A DNA stretch of 64,000 nt from Dendrolimus kikuchii. Taxonomy: Eukaryota > Arthropoda > Insecta > Lepidoptera > Lasiocampidae. A program made the position numbers and the translations under genes. Location: NCBI GenBank assembly GCA_019925095.2, contig CM034402.1, positions 7,203,501 to 7,267,500 on the forward strand. Direction: 5' to 3'. How positions within the stretch are numbered: the stretch's first letter is position 1; every line of letters begins with the position of its first letter. This document shows, piece after piece, positions 32,752-43,649 of the stretch. The notes beneath the pieces were generated by a model. That model had not been told where the DNA came from. It saw only the letters and a program-made list of their open reading frames with translations, and ran no database searches.

Positions 32752-35398
32752 GCTCTTTTGCTCTTTTGCTCTTTTGCTCTTTTGCTCTTTTGCTCTTTTG
32801 CTCTTTTGCTGTTTTGCTCTTTTGCTGTTTTGCTCTTTTGCTGTTTTGCTGTTTTGCTCTTTTGCTCTTTTGCTCTTTTGCTCTTTTGCTCTTTTGCTCT
32901 TTTGCTCTTTTGCTCTTTTGCTCTTTTGCTCTTTTGCTCTTTTGCTCTTTTGCTGTTTTGCTGTTTTGCTGTTTTGCTGTTTTGCTGTTTTGCTGTTTTG
33001 CTGTTTTGCTGTTTTGCTGTTTTGCTGTTTTGCTGTTTTGCTGTTTTGCTGTTTTGCTGTTTTGCTGTTTTGCTTTTGCTGTTTTGCTGTTTTGCTGTTT
33101 TGCTGTTTTGCTGTTTTGCTGTTTTGCTGTTTTGCTGTTTTGCTGTTTTGCTGTTTTGCTGTTTTGCTGTTTTGCTGTTTTGCTGTTTTGCTGTTTTGCT
33201 GTTTTGCTGTTTTGCTGTTTTGCTGTTTTGCTGTTTTGCTGTTTTGCTGTTTTGCTGTTTTGCTGTTTTGCTGTTTTGCTGTTTTGCTGTTTTGCTGTTT
33301 TGCTGTTTTGCTGTTTTGCTGTTTTGCTGTTTTGCTCTTTTGCTGTTTTGCTGTTTTGCTCTTTTGCTCTTTTGCTCTTTTGCTCTTTTGCTCTTTTGCT
33401 CTTTTGCTCTTTTGCTCTTTTGCTCTTTTGCTCTTTTGCTCTTTTGCTCTTTTGCTCTTTTGCTCTTTTGCTCTTTTGCTCTTTTGCTCTTTTGCTCTTT
33501 TGCTCTTTTGCTCTTTTGCTCTTTTGCTCTTTTGCTCTTTTGCTCTTTTGCTCTTTTGCTCTTTTGCTCTTTTGCTCTTTTGCTCTTTTGCTCTTTTGCT
33601 CTTTTGCTCTTTTGCTCTTTTGCTCTTTTGCTCTTTTGCTCTTTTGCTCTTTTGCTCTTTTGCTCTTTTGCTCTTTTGCTCTTTTGCTCTTTTGCTCTTT
33701 TGCTCTTTTGCTCTTTTGCTCTTTTGCTCTTTTGCTCTTTTGCTCTTTTGCTCTTTTGCTCTTTTGCTCTTTTGCTCTTTTGCTCTTTTGCTCTTTTGCT
33801 CTTTTGCTCTTTTGCTCTTTTGCTCTTTTGCTCTTTTGCTCTTTTGCTCTTTTGCTCTTTTGCTCTTTTGCTCTTTTGCTCTTTTGCTCTTTTGCTCTTT
33901 TGCTCTTTTGCTCTTTTGCTCTTTTGCTCTTTTGCTCTTTTGCTCTTTTGCTCTTTTGCTCTTTTGCTCTTTTGCTCTTTTGCTCTTTTGCTCTTTTGCT
34001 CTTTTGCTCTTTTGCTCTTTTGCTCTTTTGCTCTTTTGCTCTTTTGCTCTTTTGCTCTTTTGCTCTTTTGCTCTTTTGCTCTTTTGCTCTTTTGCTCTTT
34101 TGCTCTTTTGCTCTTTTGCTCTTTTGCTCTTTTGCTCTTTTGCTCTTTTGCTCTTTTGCTCTTTTGCTCTTTTGCTCTTTTGCTCTTTTGCTCTTTTGCT
34201 CTTTTGCTCTTTTGCTCTTTTGCTCTTTTGCTCTTTTGCTCTTTTGCTCTTTTGCTCTTTTGCTCTTTTGCTCTTTTGCTCTTTTGCTCTTTTGCTCTTT
34301 TGCTCTTTTGCTCTTTTGCTCTTTTGCTCTTTTGCTCTTTTGCTCTTTTGCTCTTTTGCTCTTTTGCTCTTTTGCTCTTTTGCTCTTTTGCTCTTTTGCT
34401 CTTTTGCTCTTTTGCTCTTTTGCTCTTTTGCTCTTTTGCTCTTTTGCTCTTTTGCTCTTTTGCTCTTTTGCTCTTTTGCTCTTTTGCTCTTTTGCTCTTT
34501 TGCTCTTTTGCTCTTTTGCTCTTTTGCTCTTTTGCTCTTTTGCTCTTTTGCTCTTTTGCTCTTTTGCTCTTTTGCTCTTTTGCTCTTTTGCTCTTTTGCT
34601 CTTTTGCTCTTTTGCTCTTTTGCTCTTTTGCTCTTTTGCTCTTTTGCTCTTTTGCTCTTTTGCTCTTTTGCTCTTTTGCTCTTTTGCTCTTTTGCTCTTT
34701 TGCTCTTTTGCTCTTTTGCTCTTTTGCTCTTTTGCTCTTTTGCTCTTTTGCTCTTTTGCTCTTTTGCTCTTTTGCTCTTTTGCTCTTTTGCTCTTTTGCT
34801 CTTTTGCTCTTTTGCTCTTTTGCTCTTTTGCTCTTTTGCTCTTTTGCTCTTTTGCTCTTTTGCTCTTTTGCTCTTTTGCTCTTTTGCTCTTTTGCTCTTT
34901 TGCTCTTTTGCTCTTTTGCTCTTTTGCTCTTTTGCTCTTTTGCTCTTTTGCTCTTTTGCTCTTTTGCTCTTTTGCTCTTTTGCTCTTTTGCTCTTTTGCT
35001 CTTTTGCTCTTTTGCTCTTTTGCTCTTTTGCTCTTTTGCTCTTTTGCTCTTTTGCTCTTTTGCTCTTTTGCTCTTTTGCTCTTTTGCTCTTTTGCTCTTT
35101 TGCTCTTTTGCTCTTTTGCTCTTTTGCTCTTTTGCTCTTTTGCTCTTTTGCTCTTTTGCTCTTTTGCTCTTTTGCTCTTTTGCTCTTTTGCTCTTTTGCT
35201 CTTTTGCTCTTTTGCTCTTTTGCTCTTTTGCTCTTTTGCTCTTTTGCTCTTTTGCTCTTTTGCTCTTTTGCTCTTTTGCTCTTTTGCTCTTTTGCTCTTT
35301 TGCTCTTTTGCTCTTTTGCTCTTTTGCTCTTTTGCTCTTTTGCTCTTTTGCTCTTTTGCTCTTTTGCTCTTTTGCTCTTTTGCTCTTTTGCTCTTTTG
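32752..35398. repeat. (GCTCTTTT)n minisatellite, about 330 units
   Basis: An 8 bp unit array of about 2647 bp. Blocks in order: GCTCTTTT units with occasional GCTGTTTT (32752-32952), mainly GCTGTTTT (about 32953-33357, with one shortened unit near 33070), then apparently uniform GCTCTTTT (33358-35398). Degenerate relatives (TTTTTGTC, TTTTTGCA) flank both sides up to about 32712 and 35530. Neither unit contains a stop in any frame on either strand, and 8 is not a multiple of 3. So all six frames stay open and encode 8-residue repeats; frames of 900+ codons here are artefacts. Confidence 0.97.
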
Positions 35399-36062
35399 GC
35401 TGTTTTTGCTTTTGGCTCTTTTTGTCTTTTTGCTCTTTTTGCACTTTTTGTCCATTTTGACAATTTCGCTCTTTTTGTCCTTTTTCATGTTTTGTCCTTT
35501 TTGCTGTTTTTGTCATTTTTGTCATTTTTGTAGTTTTCATTGACGGGGATAGATAAATAAAACTAGGACTGTTTGTAATAGAGGATGAAAGTTTGGATGA
35601 GACCAATCATTTCTCAAGTTCATAGATATAAAAATTCATCGTCTATAAAAATGCGATAGTAACTCGATATGTCTTTCTGTTAAGTTTTTGGAAAACACTG
35701 GGAATACTGGATCGTTTTTATTCTAATTTTGTTTAAATGTAGTTTTAATGCCGAAAATGGACATATATACTCATGCCAGGAGATTGGATAGTTTGCGATA
35801 TAAAATTAAGTGAATTTTTCGGGTGCAAATGGCACTAACATAAAAATGTTGTACAATGTAACCTGTATTAACACCTGCTCTTTAAACAAGAAGCAGGAAC
35901 TAGAGGTTAACCCGCGGCACAGCCGCGGGGTAAACTCTAGTTAATTATAATAATGGTAATTTATTTACAAATTACCGCGCTTAAAACTGTTAAAACGTAG
36001 TTTTATTATACATACAAGTCGCGAAAACTTAAGAAAATATTATGTGAACCAGGACTAGTTTT

Positions 36063-36379
36063 CCTGGTTTTAAAATACCCTAGGTAGTAGTAGCTCTATG
36101 TTTCGTACAAAAAATAATAAGTCGGTGTTTTATATATATGTTACCTTCAAAACTTAATTTTCTTGTTGAATTCACTACAATTACAAAGAAACTAAGTCAA
36201 TGTAGCGTAAACAACTGCACAGCAAAACATAAAGAAAAGTCGCAACCAACCTGATTTGAAGTACCTCATACGTAATGAATAACATGTGAGCAACCTGACA
36301 ACGTTGTTCGTTAGGTATTTGTTATTGAATTATAGCGATGGTTGTCTACATCGCAATTGCCACACCATCTATTTTACTG
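36063..36379. other. No gene seen
   Basis: AT-rich. CTGACAACGTTGTTCGTTAG near 36294 recalls family W. Confidence 0.35.
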
Positions 36380-36680
36380 ATCCGTCTATTCCAAGTAAAC
36401 GACGTCTTTTATCGGGATAAAAAGTATCCAAAGTGTTGATTCGGGATATAAGACATCTCTTCGTCGAGTTTCGTTAAAAAAAGACGCGATTGCGGCGCCA
36501 GCTTTTTCGATATTTTCATCTATCCCGCGTAAACGACGTCATTTATTTAGATGAAAAGTATCCTAAGTTACGCTCCGGGATAGGAGCCTGATTTCTGTCA
36601 AGTTTCATTTAAATCCGTTCAGTAGTTTTCACGTGTTTTTCTAACAGACCGACAGACGGAAAGACAGACTAAAATTCTAA
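36380..36680. repeat. Helitron-type repeat remnant
   Basis: Two internal blocks with GTAAACGACGTC (near 36395 and 36527), AAAAGTATCC, then CCGTTCAGTAGTTTTCACGT and ACAGACCGACAGACGG, the 'cagtagttt...cagac' motif set of lepidopteran Helitron-like repeats. No end hairpin was seen. Confidence 0.45.
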
Positions 36681-36869
36681 AAATTTCAAATAGCGTTTTC
36701 GGAATCCCCTGGTCCTAATTATCCCCTATTTTTTTCACATATTTAAACGCAACAAACTCGAACCATTTACAGATTTATTATAGTTCAGATTAGGTCTGTG
36801 GGGTTCATCGGCAAAGAGTTTCTTTAAACTTTATACTTTTATAAAAAACTCTTTGACACTACCCGTGAT

Positions 36870-36990
36870 AAGAAGGCTGGCTCATATTTGGCAAACAAAT
36901 AAATATTATCACACAGCGTGGCAATGCAGCCAGCTTTCTGGGCACGCTCCCCGTTGGCAGTGCTCTGCAACATAGTGTATTTTAGCTCTT
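36870..36990 (+). pseudogene. LINE C-terminal scrap
   Basis: KKAGSYLANK-like, then HSVAMQPAFWARSPLAVL, parallels the tail of the LINE at 11260-11360 (QKAGLHLGQR ... NAASILGTLP). Stops interrupt it. Confidence 0.5.
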
Positions 36991-37730
36991 TTTTTTGTAT
37001 TCTGAAATTATTAAAATTATTATTACCTCTGTTATTTGAAGTATAGGTACATCAATAGATATCATTATCGTTTTTCATGCATAATTTTACTAACTGTTTA
37101 AATTATCATTAGTGCCTTATTTGCTTACTTACCTTTACTTGTACAAAGTTATGGCGTCATAAGTTTGTGCTTTCGTATAAAATATATGAGGCTGTGACGT
37201 TTTGTAATATCATAAAAAGTATCTCAGTTGTTTTACAGACCTCTCCGCTGTTGTGGCAAAATAACATCTGTACGCCGAATATGTAGAAAACATGATACCA
37301 ATCAGTTTAATTTTTTGTTACTATCAAATTAAAATTTTCATACAATGTTATTACCAAATAAAAAACGAGTCAATGCGTCGCAGTCAACAATACAAACAAC
37401 AATACTCGAATTCTTTAGAAAATTGTGTCTTAACAATTTATAAATCTCGACCCACGAAAAAAACCAAAAAGTTAAGTAGAAGGTCTTGCTAGCCCATCAT
37501 TAAAAATTATACTTAATAATATTTTAATTAATAATTTATTTATGCGTTTGATTGGGTCTTAATATAGATCTCACTTTTTTATTAATAGCAAAGGCGACCC
37601 ACAAGGGTCACGACCCGCAGGTTCAGAAACGATGCTTTAGAAAAATTCATAATGATTTTTTTTTAATCTTCATAGGGGTAAATAATTTTACATTTTTGTA
37701 ATGTTGCTAGTGACAAATAGCCCAATATAT
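36991..37730. other. No gene seen
   Basis: AT-rich. 37590-37640 (GACCCACAAGGGTCACGACC, CGCAGGTTCAGAAACGATGC) looks like the end of a non-autonomous DNA transposon. Confidence 0.35.
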
Positions 37731-37731
37731 T

Positions 37732-38019
37732 CTAACTTGTCCGTTTTAAAATTTTATAATCATTTTGGCAACAACGGAATTCATATACAATCGTCACGTC
37801 GTTCTGGTCATCTGACCGTAGTATGTCTATACTAGTCATATCCATTTTTTCAAAACACACTGGTAATTCAATGAAAGACATTCTCTTCCTGCAGGGTGCT
37901 GGTTGTATAGTCAATGAAACATCCCTATTCCTTATATATGGATTGTACTTATTATAGGCGCTTATAACAACAATATGAATAATTAGCACTACTGATGTTA
38001 AACGGCACGTTACAGTCGA
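37732..38019 (-). CDS. Possible exon of a small secreted protein (unrecognised)
   Basis: A minus-strand frame opens after a TGA near 38023 and runs to a TAG at 37732. It begins with a hydrophobic stretch (LTSVVLIIHIVVISAYNKY), which could be a signal peptide or membrane segment. A Cys-containing region of about 70 residues follows (PAPCRKRMSF, ELPVCFEKMDM, VYEFRCCQNDY). The frame lacks an ATG; it starts only with GTG at 37989, so an upstream exon would have to supply the start. A TCAGT initiator-like site with an ATG 15 bases later lies near 38055-38075 (minus) but is out of frame. No family recognised. It could equally be chance; codon evidence is weak. Confidence 0.25.
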   Translation of the reverse strand, partial: STVTCRLTSVVLIIHIVVISAYNKYNPYIRNRDVSLTIQPAPCRKRMSFIELPVCFEKMDMTSIDILRSDDQNDVTIVYEFRCCQNDYKILKRTS

Positions 38020-38275
38020 TCAATACAAGTTAGCAATAGAACCCGCATGTTCCTCTGAACACTGATAGCACAATTGAATTCACCGATTAATACTAGTCAC
38101 ACCTCACACTAATAAAACACAATGGTATACACAAGATCCACAAAAGTAACAGAACCACCGCTATATTAGATTATAATTATGTATATACATTCTTCTAAAC
38201 TATTTTCCTCATTGAACTGTGCAAAATATTATATTTATTAGACATTGATGGCCTTTTTTTATAGCTGGAGTACAG

Positions 38276-38608
38276 AAGACATTATTTATCCGTGCAGGAA
38301 CGGAGAAAGAATACAATTTCCTGCGACCGGGCGGCCTGTCTTAAGAGGCGACAAAACAACCCACAGCCAGGTTGTAGGGTTTTTGCCTGTTTGGATGGCT
38401 ACCACCTCTGGTCTAGAGTATGCCGTCATAACAACCTTGAGTTGTGTTCCGGCATTAGTGACCAGCTTCCAGTCTTCATTAAGAGAGCAGCAGCGCATTT
38501 GTAGCACCTTTGATGTTGCAAATGTCCATAGGCGATGGTAACCGCTTTCCATCAAGTGAGCCCTCTGCCTGTCTGCTGAACTCCTGCAATAAGAAAACAA
38601 AAGACATT
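38276..38608 (+). repeat. Retroposon family P, full length with TSD
   Basis: Full P copy (38284-38600) starting TTATCCGTGCAGGAACGGAG and ending CTCCTGCAATAAGAAAACAA. It is flanked by the 8 bp duplication AAGACATT (38276-38283 and 38601-38608). A diverged P scrap follows at 38609-38670. Confidence 0.75.
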
Positions 38609-38742
38609 CTGACGGTCCATCTGATGGAAAGCAGTTATCAGCAGTCACAAATACGCTGTCAGTCTAAGATTTAATCACCAATGTTACTGGAACGCATTCA
38701 GGACCGGAGTGCCAATAAACAACCGGTTATAATAATAATGAC

Positions 38743-39194
38743 CAGTGGCGTAGTTTGCCTTAGACGGCCCTGTATCAAAATGTGTTAGGGGGCCCAAAAG
38801 AGGGGTAAAGGGTAAAGTATTTTTTTATAAAAGAACCAAAAAATTCTCGAATATAGAATAGAAGTTAGTACTTATACTTAATGCTCTTAGGAGCTAAGTT
38901 TGACAAACAACTCAAATCAAAAATACACTTTTCTTGCCTTTTTTCGGCAAACTTATTTATCAAATCATCCATAGCTGTAGACGATTCAGTTTTTCTAGAT
39001 TTTCTGTCCATAGTGGAAATAGCGACAAGTCTAATAGCCGTTTCTGTTGGCCCAGCAGTTATTCTCAAAATTTTTGTTAATCTATAAAAGATTGTGGATA
39101 TTTTAAGAATTTTTGTTTACACATTTTCGGGGCCCTTATAGCTTGGGGGCCCCATATCATTGATACGGCTGATATGGCGGTAGTTACACCTCTG
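38743..39194. mobile_element. Non-autonomous hAT-like element
   Basis: Imperfect terminal inverted repeats: left CAGTGGCGTAGTTTGCC; right end reads CAGAGGTGTAACTACC on the minus strand. Flanked by a perfect 8 bp duplication ATAATGAC (38735-38742 and 39195-39202). The 8 bp TSD and the CAGxGGxGTA terminus fit hAT. The interior holds no transposase; the overlapping 67-68 codon frames are incidental. 452 bp. Confidence 0.8.
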
Positions 39195-39202
39195 ATAATG
39201 AC

Positions 39203-39620
39203 ACCTGTACACACTTCGTCCTTCGTTGATAACTCTTTCACGGTACAGGCTGTCCGTTTATGGAACTCACTGCCACTCAACATCAGACAAACTAAATCCA
39301 CATTGTCTTTTAAAGTGATGGTTACTAAATATCTTTGTTCCTCGCAAGTCTAAAACATGCGATTCTATATATAAAATCATTATCCTATTTTTGTATAGTA
39401 TATAAACTATATTATTATTTATTTTTTACGTATTATTGGAATATTCCATATTATTTCCATTTATTGTCTTCACCACCACTATCGTCTTAATATTTTCCTT
39501 AGTTTAGGGGGTTGCCTGGAAGAGATCGCTTTAAGCGATAAGGCCGCCCTTTGTTCAACATTTACTGTACCTAGTTTTAAGAACGTACTTTTAATTTTTG
39601 GTGAACAATAAAGTATTTTC
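39203..39620 (+). pseudogene. LINE ORF2 C-terminus and 3' UTR
   Basis: Frame TSSFVDNSFTVQAVRLWNSL, PLNIRQTKS, FKVMVTKYL, ending at the TAA just after TCGCAAGTC (39343-39354). It is the R-LWNSLP tail of a jockey/CR1-like LINE protein. The following 3' UTR has CTGGAAGAGATCGC, GCGATAAGGCCGCC and a final AATAAAGTATTTTC near 39606. Confidence 0.65.
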
Positions 39621-39631
39621 ATTCATTTATT

Positions 39632-39965
39632 CAATTAAAGCCCATAACGCCCCGTTGGTGGTCCTGGGCCTCCCAATTTTTACGAGAAACGGGCAGCGTA
39701 CCTTCCCCCCACGCTTATCCAAGGCGGATTTGACACATAGGTTATCTCGATATGCAGATTTCATCACGATTTTTTCCTTTACCGCCCGCGTGTGGTAATT
39801 GTAGCAACTATATGCACATTAGCTCAGAAAATTGCCAACTCGTGCATGCTTCTCAGCCAGGATCCGAACCCACATATCATTTCACAGACGAGTTCGAGGC
39901 TCCAGATCATTCATTACCTATTAAGCTACCACGGTTTTCCGAAGCTATTCAATTGAGTGTTCTAA
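39632..39965 (-). repeat. SINE S1, with tRNA-like head
   Basis: Antisense S1: AAAGCCCATAACGCC, GGCAGCGTACCTTCC, GACACATAGGTTATCTCGAT, TGCACATTAGCTCAGAAA, then the tRNA-like head with the B-box complement GGATCCGAACCC (39861) and TTAAGCTACCACGG near 39918. Confidence 0.65.
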
Positions 39966-40107
39966 GCATCACTAGAAGCTGAACTAAATAAACTCTCTAT
40001 GCCAGCAATAGACAAGAGACCGTGCAACTTTCGTTTTGTACGCCAAGAAACACTTTGGCCTGAGTAATTATCACAGGCCCCCAAGAGAAATGGTCTGTAC
40101 TTTTTTT

Positions 40108-40420
40108 TTTATTGCAGGAGTTCAGCAGACAGGCAGACGGCCCACTTGATTGAAAGCGGTTACCATCGCCTATGGATATTTGCAACACCGAAGGTGCTAC
40201 AAATGCGCTGCTGCTCTCTTAAAGGGGACTGGAACCTGGTCACTAATGCCGGAACACAACTCAAGGTTGTTATGGCGACATACTTTAGACGAGGGGTGGT
40301 AGCCATCCAGTCGGGCAAATGCCCTACCACCTGGCTGTGGGTTGTTTTGTCGCCTCTTACGACAGGCCGCCCGGCCGCAGGAAATTGTATTCTTTCTCCG
40401 TTCCTGCACGGATAAAGCCA
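40108..40420 (-). repeat. Retroposon family P, full length
   Basis: T-run, TTGCAGGAGTTCAGCAGACA, through the full P body, to TTCCTGCACGGATAAA. This is the least damaged antisense copy. Open frames on both strands across it are repeat artefacts. Confidence 0.8.
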
Positions 40421-40439
40421 GATAAAGCCACTTTTGCCC

Positions 40440-40680
40440 AGACCCATCTATTTTTATGTATTTTGGTGCGCTGAATCCACACCTAGGGTCAGTTTGGCCC
40501 ACACACCCTCAAAACATTCAATAAATTGCAAAAAATCGGAATATTTGCGTAAAAATTGCAGATCAAGTATGATTTTTATTTCAATCCACTGCAATTTACC
40601 CAAAAATTTGGGGGTGTAGTGTACAGACCAAACTGACTTTCGGATTCAGCGTATCGAAATACATAAAATTAAATGGGTCT
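40440..40680. mobile_element. MITE with long inverted repeats
   Basis: The left end (40440: AGACCCATCTATTTTTATGT, ATTTTGGTGCGCTGAATCC) and right end (to 40680: GGATTCAGCGTATCGAAATA, CATAAAATTAAATGGGTCT) are imperfect inverted repeats of about 56 bp, including a GTCAGTTTGG box in both. No coding. Target duplication not resolved. Confidence 0.65.
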
Positions 40681-40689
40681 GATTAATAA

Positions 40690-41040
40690 TACAAACCACT
40701 CTTTGTGGGCCTATGTTATTAAGCAGCAGTGCGTATTATGTCATTATGGCAGTGCAAAAATGAGGGCACACGCATGATTTAAATTTAATTAATTGAATAT
40801 TATCAGGCTTTAACGATTAACTTCTTTTAAATATAAATTTTTAATTTGTGCAGTAGATCGTTGTCTTATCAACTGATAATGGAACTGCGTCACTGACGAA
40901 TGAAAAATTGATATTGAAAATAAGGAATTGTCTTTGATAGCGATTCATTTTTCCATGATAAGACATTTTTGCTTATTCAAAAATGGCGTATGATTAAATG
41001 TTTTCGTATAACGTAATATCTATAAATACTACAATTTTGA
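40690..41040. other. No gene seen
   Basis: AT-rich spacer. Confidence 0.4.
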
Positions 41041-41044
41041 GGTG

Positions 41045-41140
41045 TGTAAGAATAAGCCTAAATGGCACTCTGTTGTTCGTGCCTACCCCAAAAGGGAACT
41101 GGCGTGAAGTTATGTATGTATGTATGTATGTACTACAATT
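41045..41140 (+). mobile_element. RTE 3' terminus, 5'-truncated
   Basis: GTAAGAATAAGCCTAAATGG, CACTCTGTTGTTCGTGCCTA, CCCCAAAAGGGAACTGGCGT, then GAAGTTATGTATGTATGTAT: the same end as the RTE copy at 20003-20823 with its (TATG)n tail. Confidence 0.75.
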
Positions 41141-41740
41141 TTAAAGTACTTTGCCTTTCTGAATACAACATGTGTGGTCAACAGAAGTTAGGGATTCAAG
41201 TTCAATAAAAATATTAGAATTGTAAGCAATTAGGCTACCTATCTCATCCCCTTATCCCACCCCCCTTATCCTATCCCATCCAGGGATCCACATCGGAAAT
41301 TATTCGCCAAAAACATTTTGTTTGGAATCTAAAAATGTAAAAAATCAAGCCCAATACCAAAAATGTATTTAATAATGATCACAGTCTGGGTGTCATCTTA
41401 CTTTTGGCATAATAAATTCATTGGATTGGGGGAAATCTCCAAAATTCAACCTCGAGACCCCTCCCTGATTGCGTCCATAGCATGCATTCCAGAGTCTGGC
41501 AACGCATTATCAGTATCACCGCCCCTGGTATTTTCCTTCTGCTAGGTCGTTTCGCCGATTTCTTGCTGTAAGCAATAAAGAAAAAGCAAATACTCGCATG
41601 TAAGTAGTGATGGTGGTCCACACACAGTAAAGGTTTCCGTAGAAGTGATGAACGTCTCGTGCTTTTATCATTACAGTTGTGCAATTTGAAAACATAGCAA
41701 ATGAAATTGTTTTCAAATGATTATTTGTGCAGTCATTGTC
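41141..41740. other. No gene seen
   Basis: No recognised coding or repeat signature; several short frames are unsupported. Confidence 0.35.
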
Positions 41741-42245
41741 ATCATCATCATCCGAGCGTTAAATCCCGGTGGTGATTGGAGCGTTCACTCCGACGCCTAG
41801 GGTCCGCTTTCTACTTCTTCTACTCCACTTCGCGTGGTCTTCAGCATGCCCCGTTTTGAGATCTTCATAACGTCAAGCCAATATTTCTTGGGCCTTCCCC
41901 TTCGACCAATACCTGGCGGAGGCGGCATAGAAGACGGATACGAAGACTGTCGCGGATACGGGAGTTCATGACGCGAACTTTTCGCGTGATTCCAGACATT
42001 CATCGCAACATATCCATCTCCGTGACACGCAGTTCTTGCTTGTGTCGCTCAAGTACAGGCCACTATTCACTGCCGTACAAAAGGACAGGTCCAATTATGG
42101 ATTTACAGACCTATCCATTTAATTCAACCGGCATTTTAGAGTCGCAAATGACACCTGTCACCTTACGCCACTTGGCCCAAGCTACTAAGATACGAACCTT
42201 GACGTCATGGTCAATATCCCCAGTGCAGCCATTATTACTAGACAT
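41741..42245 (-). pseudogene. RTE-type LINE C-terminal remnant
   Basis: Minus-strand translation in shifting frames: HDVKVRILVAWAKWRKVTGV, ICDSKMPVELNG, IIGPVLLYGSE, WPVLERHKQELRVTEMDML, and later RRGRPKKYWLDVMK. These are the K-W-R, LYG(S/A)E-W and GRP-K-W boxes of RTE-type proteins. Multiple stops and shifts. The tail near 41745 is a short (ATG/TCA) microsatellite. Confidence 0.65.
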
Positions 42246-42374
42246 TTGCTGAAGGTTTGCAAAATATGGTGTCGCTCCTTACAAGCATAAAAACAATTAG
42301 TTATGAAATGTAATATACCTAATGTAACCTATGTTAAATAAAATATTAAAATAAGACATAGATAAAGTAAACAA

Positions 42375-43583
42375 TAAAAATGTTTTCTCATTTTGGCGTC
42401 AATACATTGTAAAACATTTTGCGATATTAAAATGGAGTGGGGCGATAAAGAGAACCGAATCGCTGTGATTGCATTACACAAAGTAGGTATGGAGCCAAAT
42501 GCAATTTTTAAAACTCTCCATACGCTTGGTATTAGTCAAATATTTGTGTGCCGGGCTATTAATAGATACAATGAGATCTCCTCTGTTTGTGACATAAAAA
42601 GATCTGGCCGGCCACGTGGTGTTCATACGAAAAAGGTGGTCAAAGCAGTAAGGGAAAGAATTCGAAGAAATCCTGTCCGAAGGCAAAAGATTTTGTCTCG
42701 GGAGATGAAGATATCACCTAGAAATATGTCGCGTATTTTATAGATGACTTAGGACTTGCAGCCTATAAGAGACGCACTGGTCATTACTCAACTCATAATT
42801 TAAAAAAGAATAGGGTGGTAAAATCTAAACAACTAACTACTAAAGCGATACCCAAAGGGAGGTCACAGAAAAATTTTGTTTACGGATGAGAAAATTTTTA
42901 CAATTGAGCAATATTTTAACGAACAAAATGACCGTATTTATGCTCAAAGCTCTAAGGAAGCTTCTCAATTAGTCAACAGAATCTAGCGTGGGCATTATCC
43001 GTCTTCAGTGATGGTTTGGTGGGGTGTTAGCTATAAAGGAGTGACTGAGCAATATTTTTGTGAAAAGGTATCAAAACATCGGCACAAGTGTATAAGATAC
43101 CATTCTTGAGAAGGTAGTTAAGCCCCTTAACAACACCATGTTCAATAACCAAGAATGGTCCTTCCAGCAAGACTCGGCGCCGGGTCATAAAGTTCGGTCC
43201 ACGCAGTCTTGGTTGGAAACGAAAGTTTCGGACTTCATCAGAGCTGAAGGCTGGCCGTCGTCTAGTCCCGATATTAATCCACTGGATTATGATTTATGGT
43301 CAGTTTTAGAGAGTACGGCTTGCTTTAAACGCCATGATAATTTGGAGTCCCTAAAACAATCCATACGATTGGCAGTGAAGAATTTTCCCATGGAAAGAGT
43401 GCGTGCTTTTATTGATAACTGGCCTCAAAGTTTAAAGGACTGTATTGCAGCAAATGGAGACCACTTCGAATAAGCTTTTTATATTTTAAATTGTATTATA
43501 TTTATGTATTAAACTAACACACTGTAAAACTTATGGTATTTGCAATAGAAAATAATTCTTGCTTACAATATTTATGGCCAGAC
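42375..43583 (+). mobile_element. maT (DD37D) transposon, copy 2
   Basis: Shares the 5' UTR of copy 1 from TTTTCTCATTTTGGCG but lacks the left TIR (5' truncated). The right TIR is intact (CAATATTTATGGCCAGACTA, GG) and is followed by TA that runs straight into a long (TA)n array. Confidence 0.8.
42432..43473 (+). pseudogene. maT transposase, broken but with all catalytic Asp
   Basis: The ATG at 42432 gives MEWGDKENRIAVIALHKVG, reading to NMSRIL and a TAG at 42741. Later segments are in shifted frames. Asp codons of the triad are all present: TDEK (42885), FQQDSAPGHK (43171) and NPLDYDLW (43285), with 37 residues between the second and third, which defines the DD37D/maT type. The C-terminus ends at CIAANGDHFE, TAA 43471. 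Compared with copy 1 it keeps the C-terminal third but carries more frame breaks. Confidence 0.85.
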
Positions 43584-43584
43584 T

Positions 43585-43649
<65 letters not shown>

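Noticed and set aside
32602..35606. Several overlapping frames of 925-965 codons on both strands
   Set aside because: They are all translations of the stop-free 8 bp tandem repeat. No real start context or non-repeat domain exists.
38245..38648. Frames of 70-120 codons on both strands
   Set aside because: They lie inside a family P retroposon; the same frames recur, broken, in other P copies.
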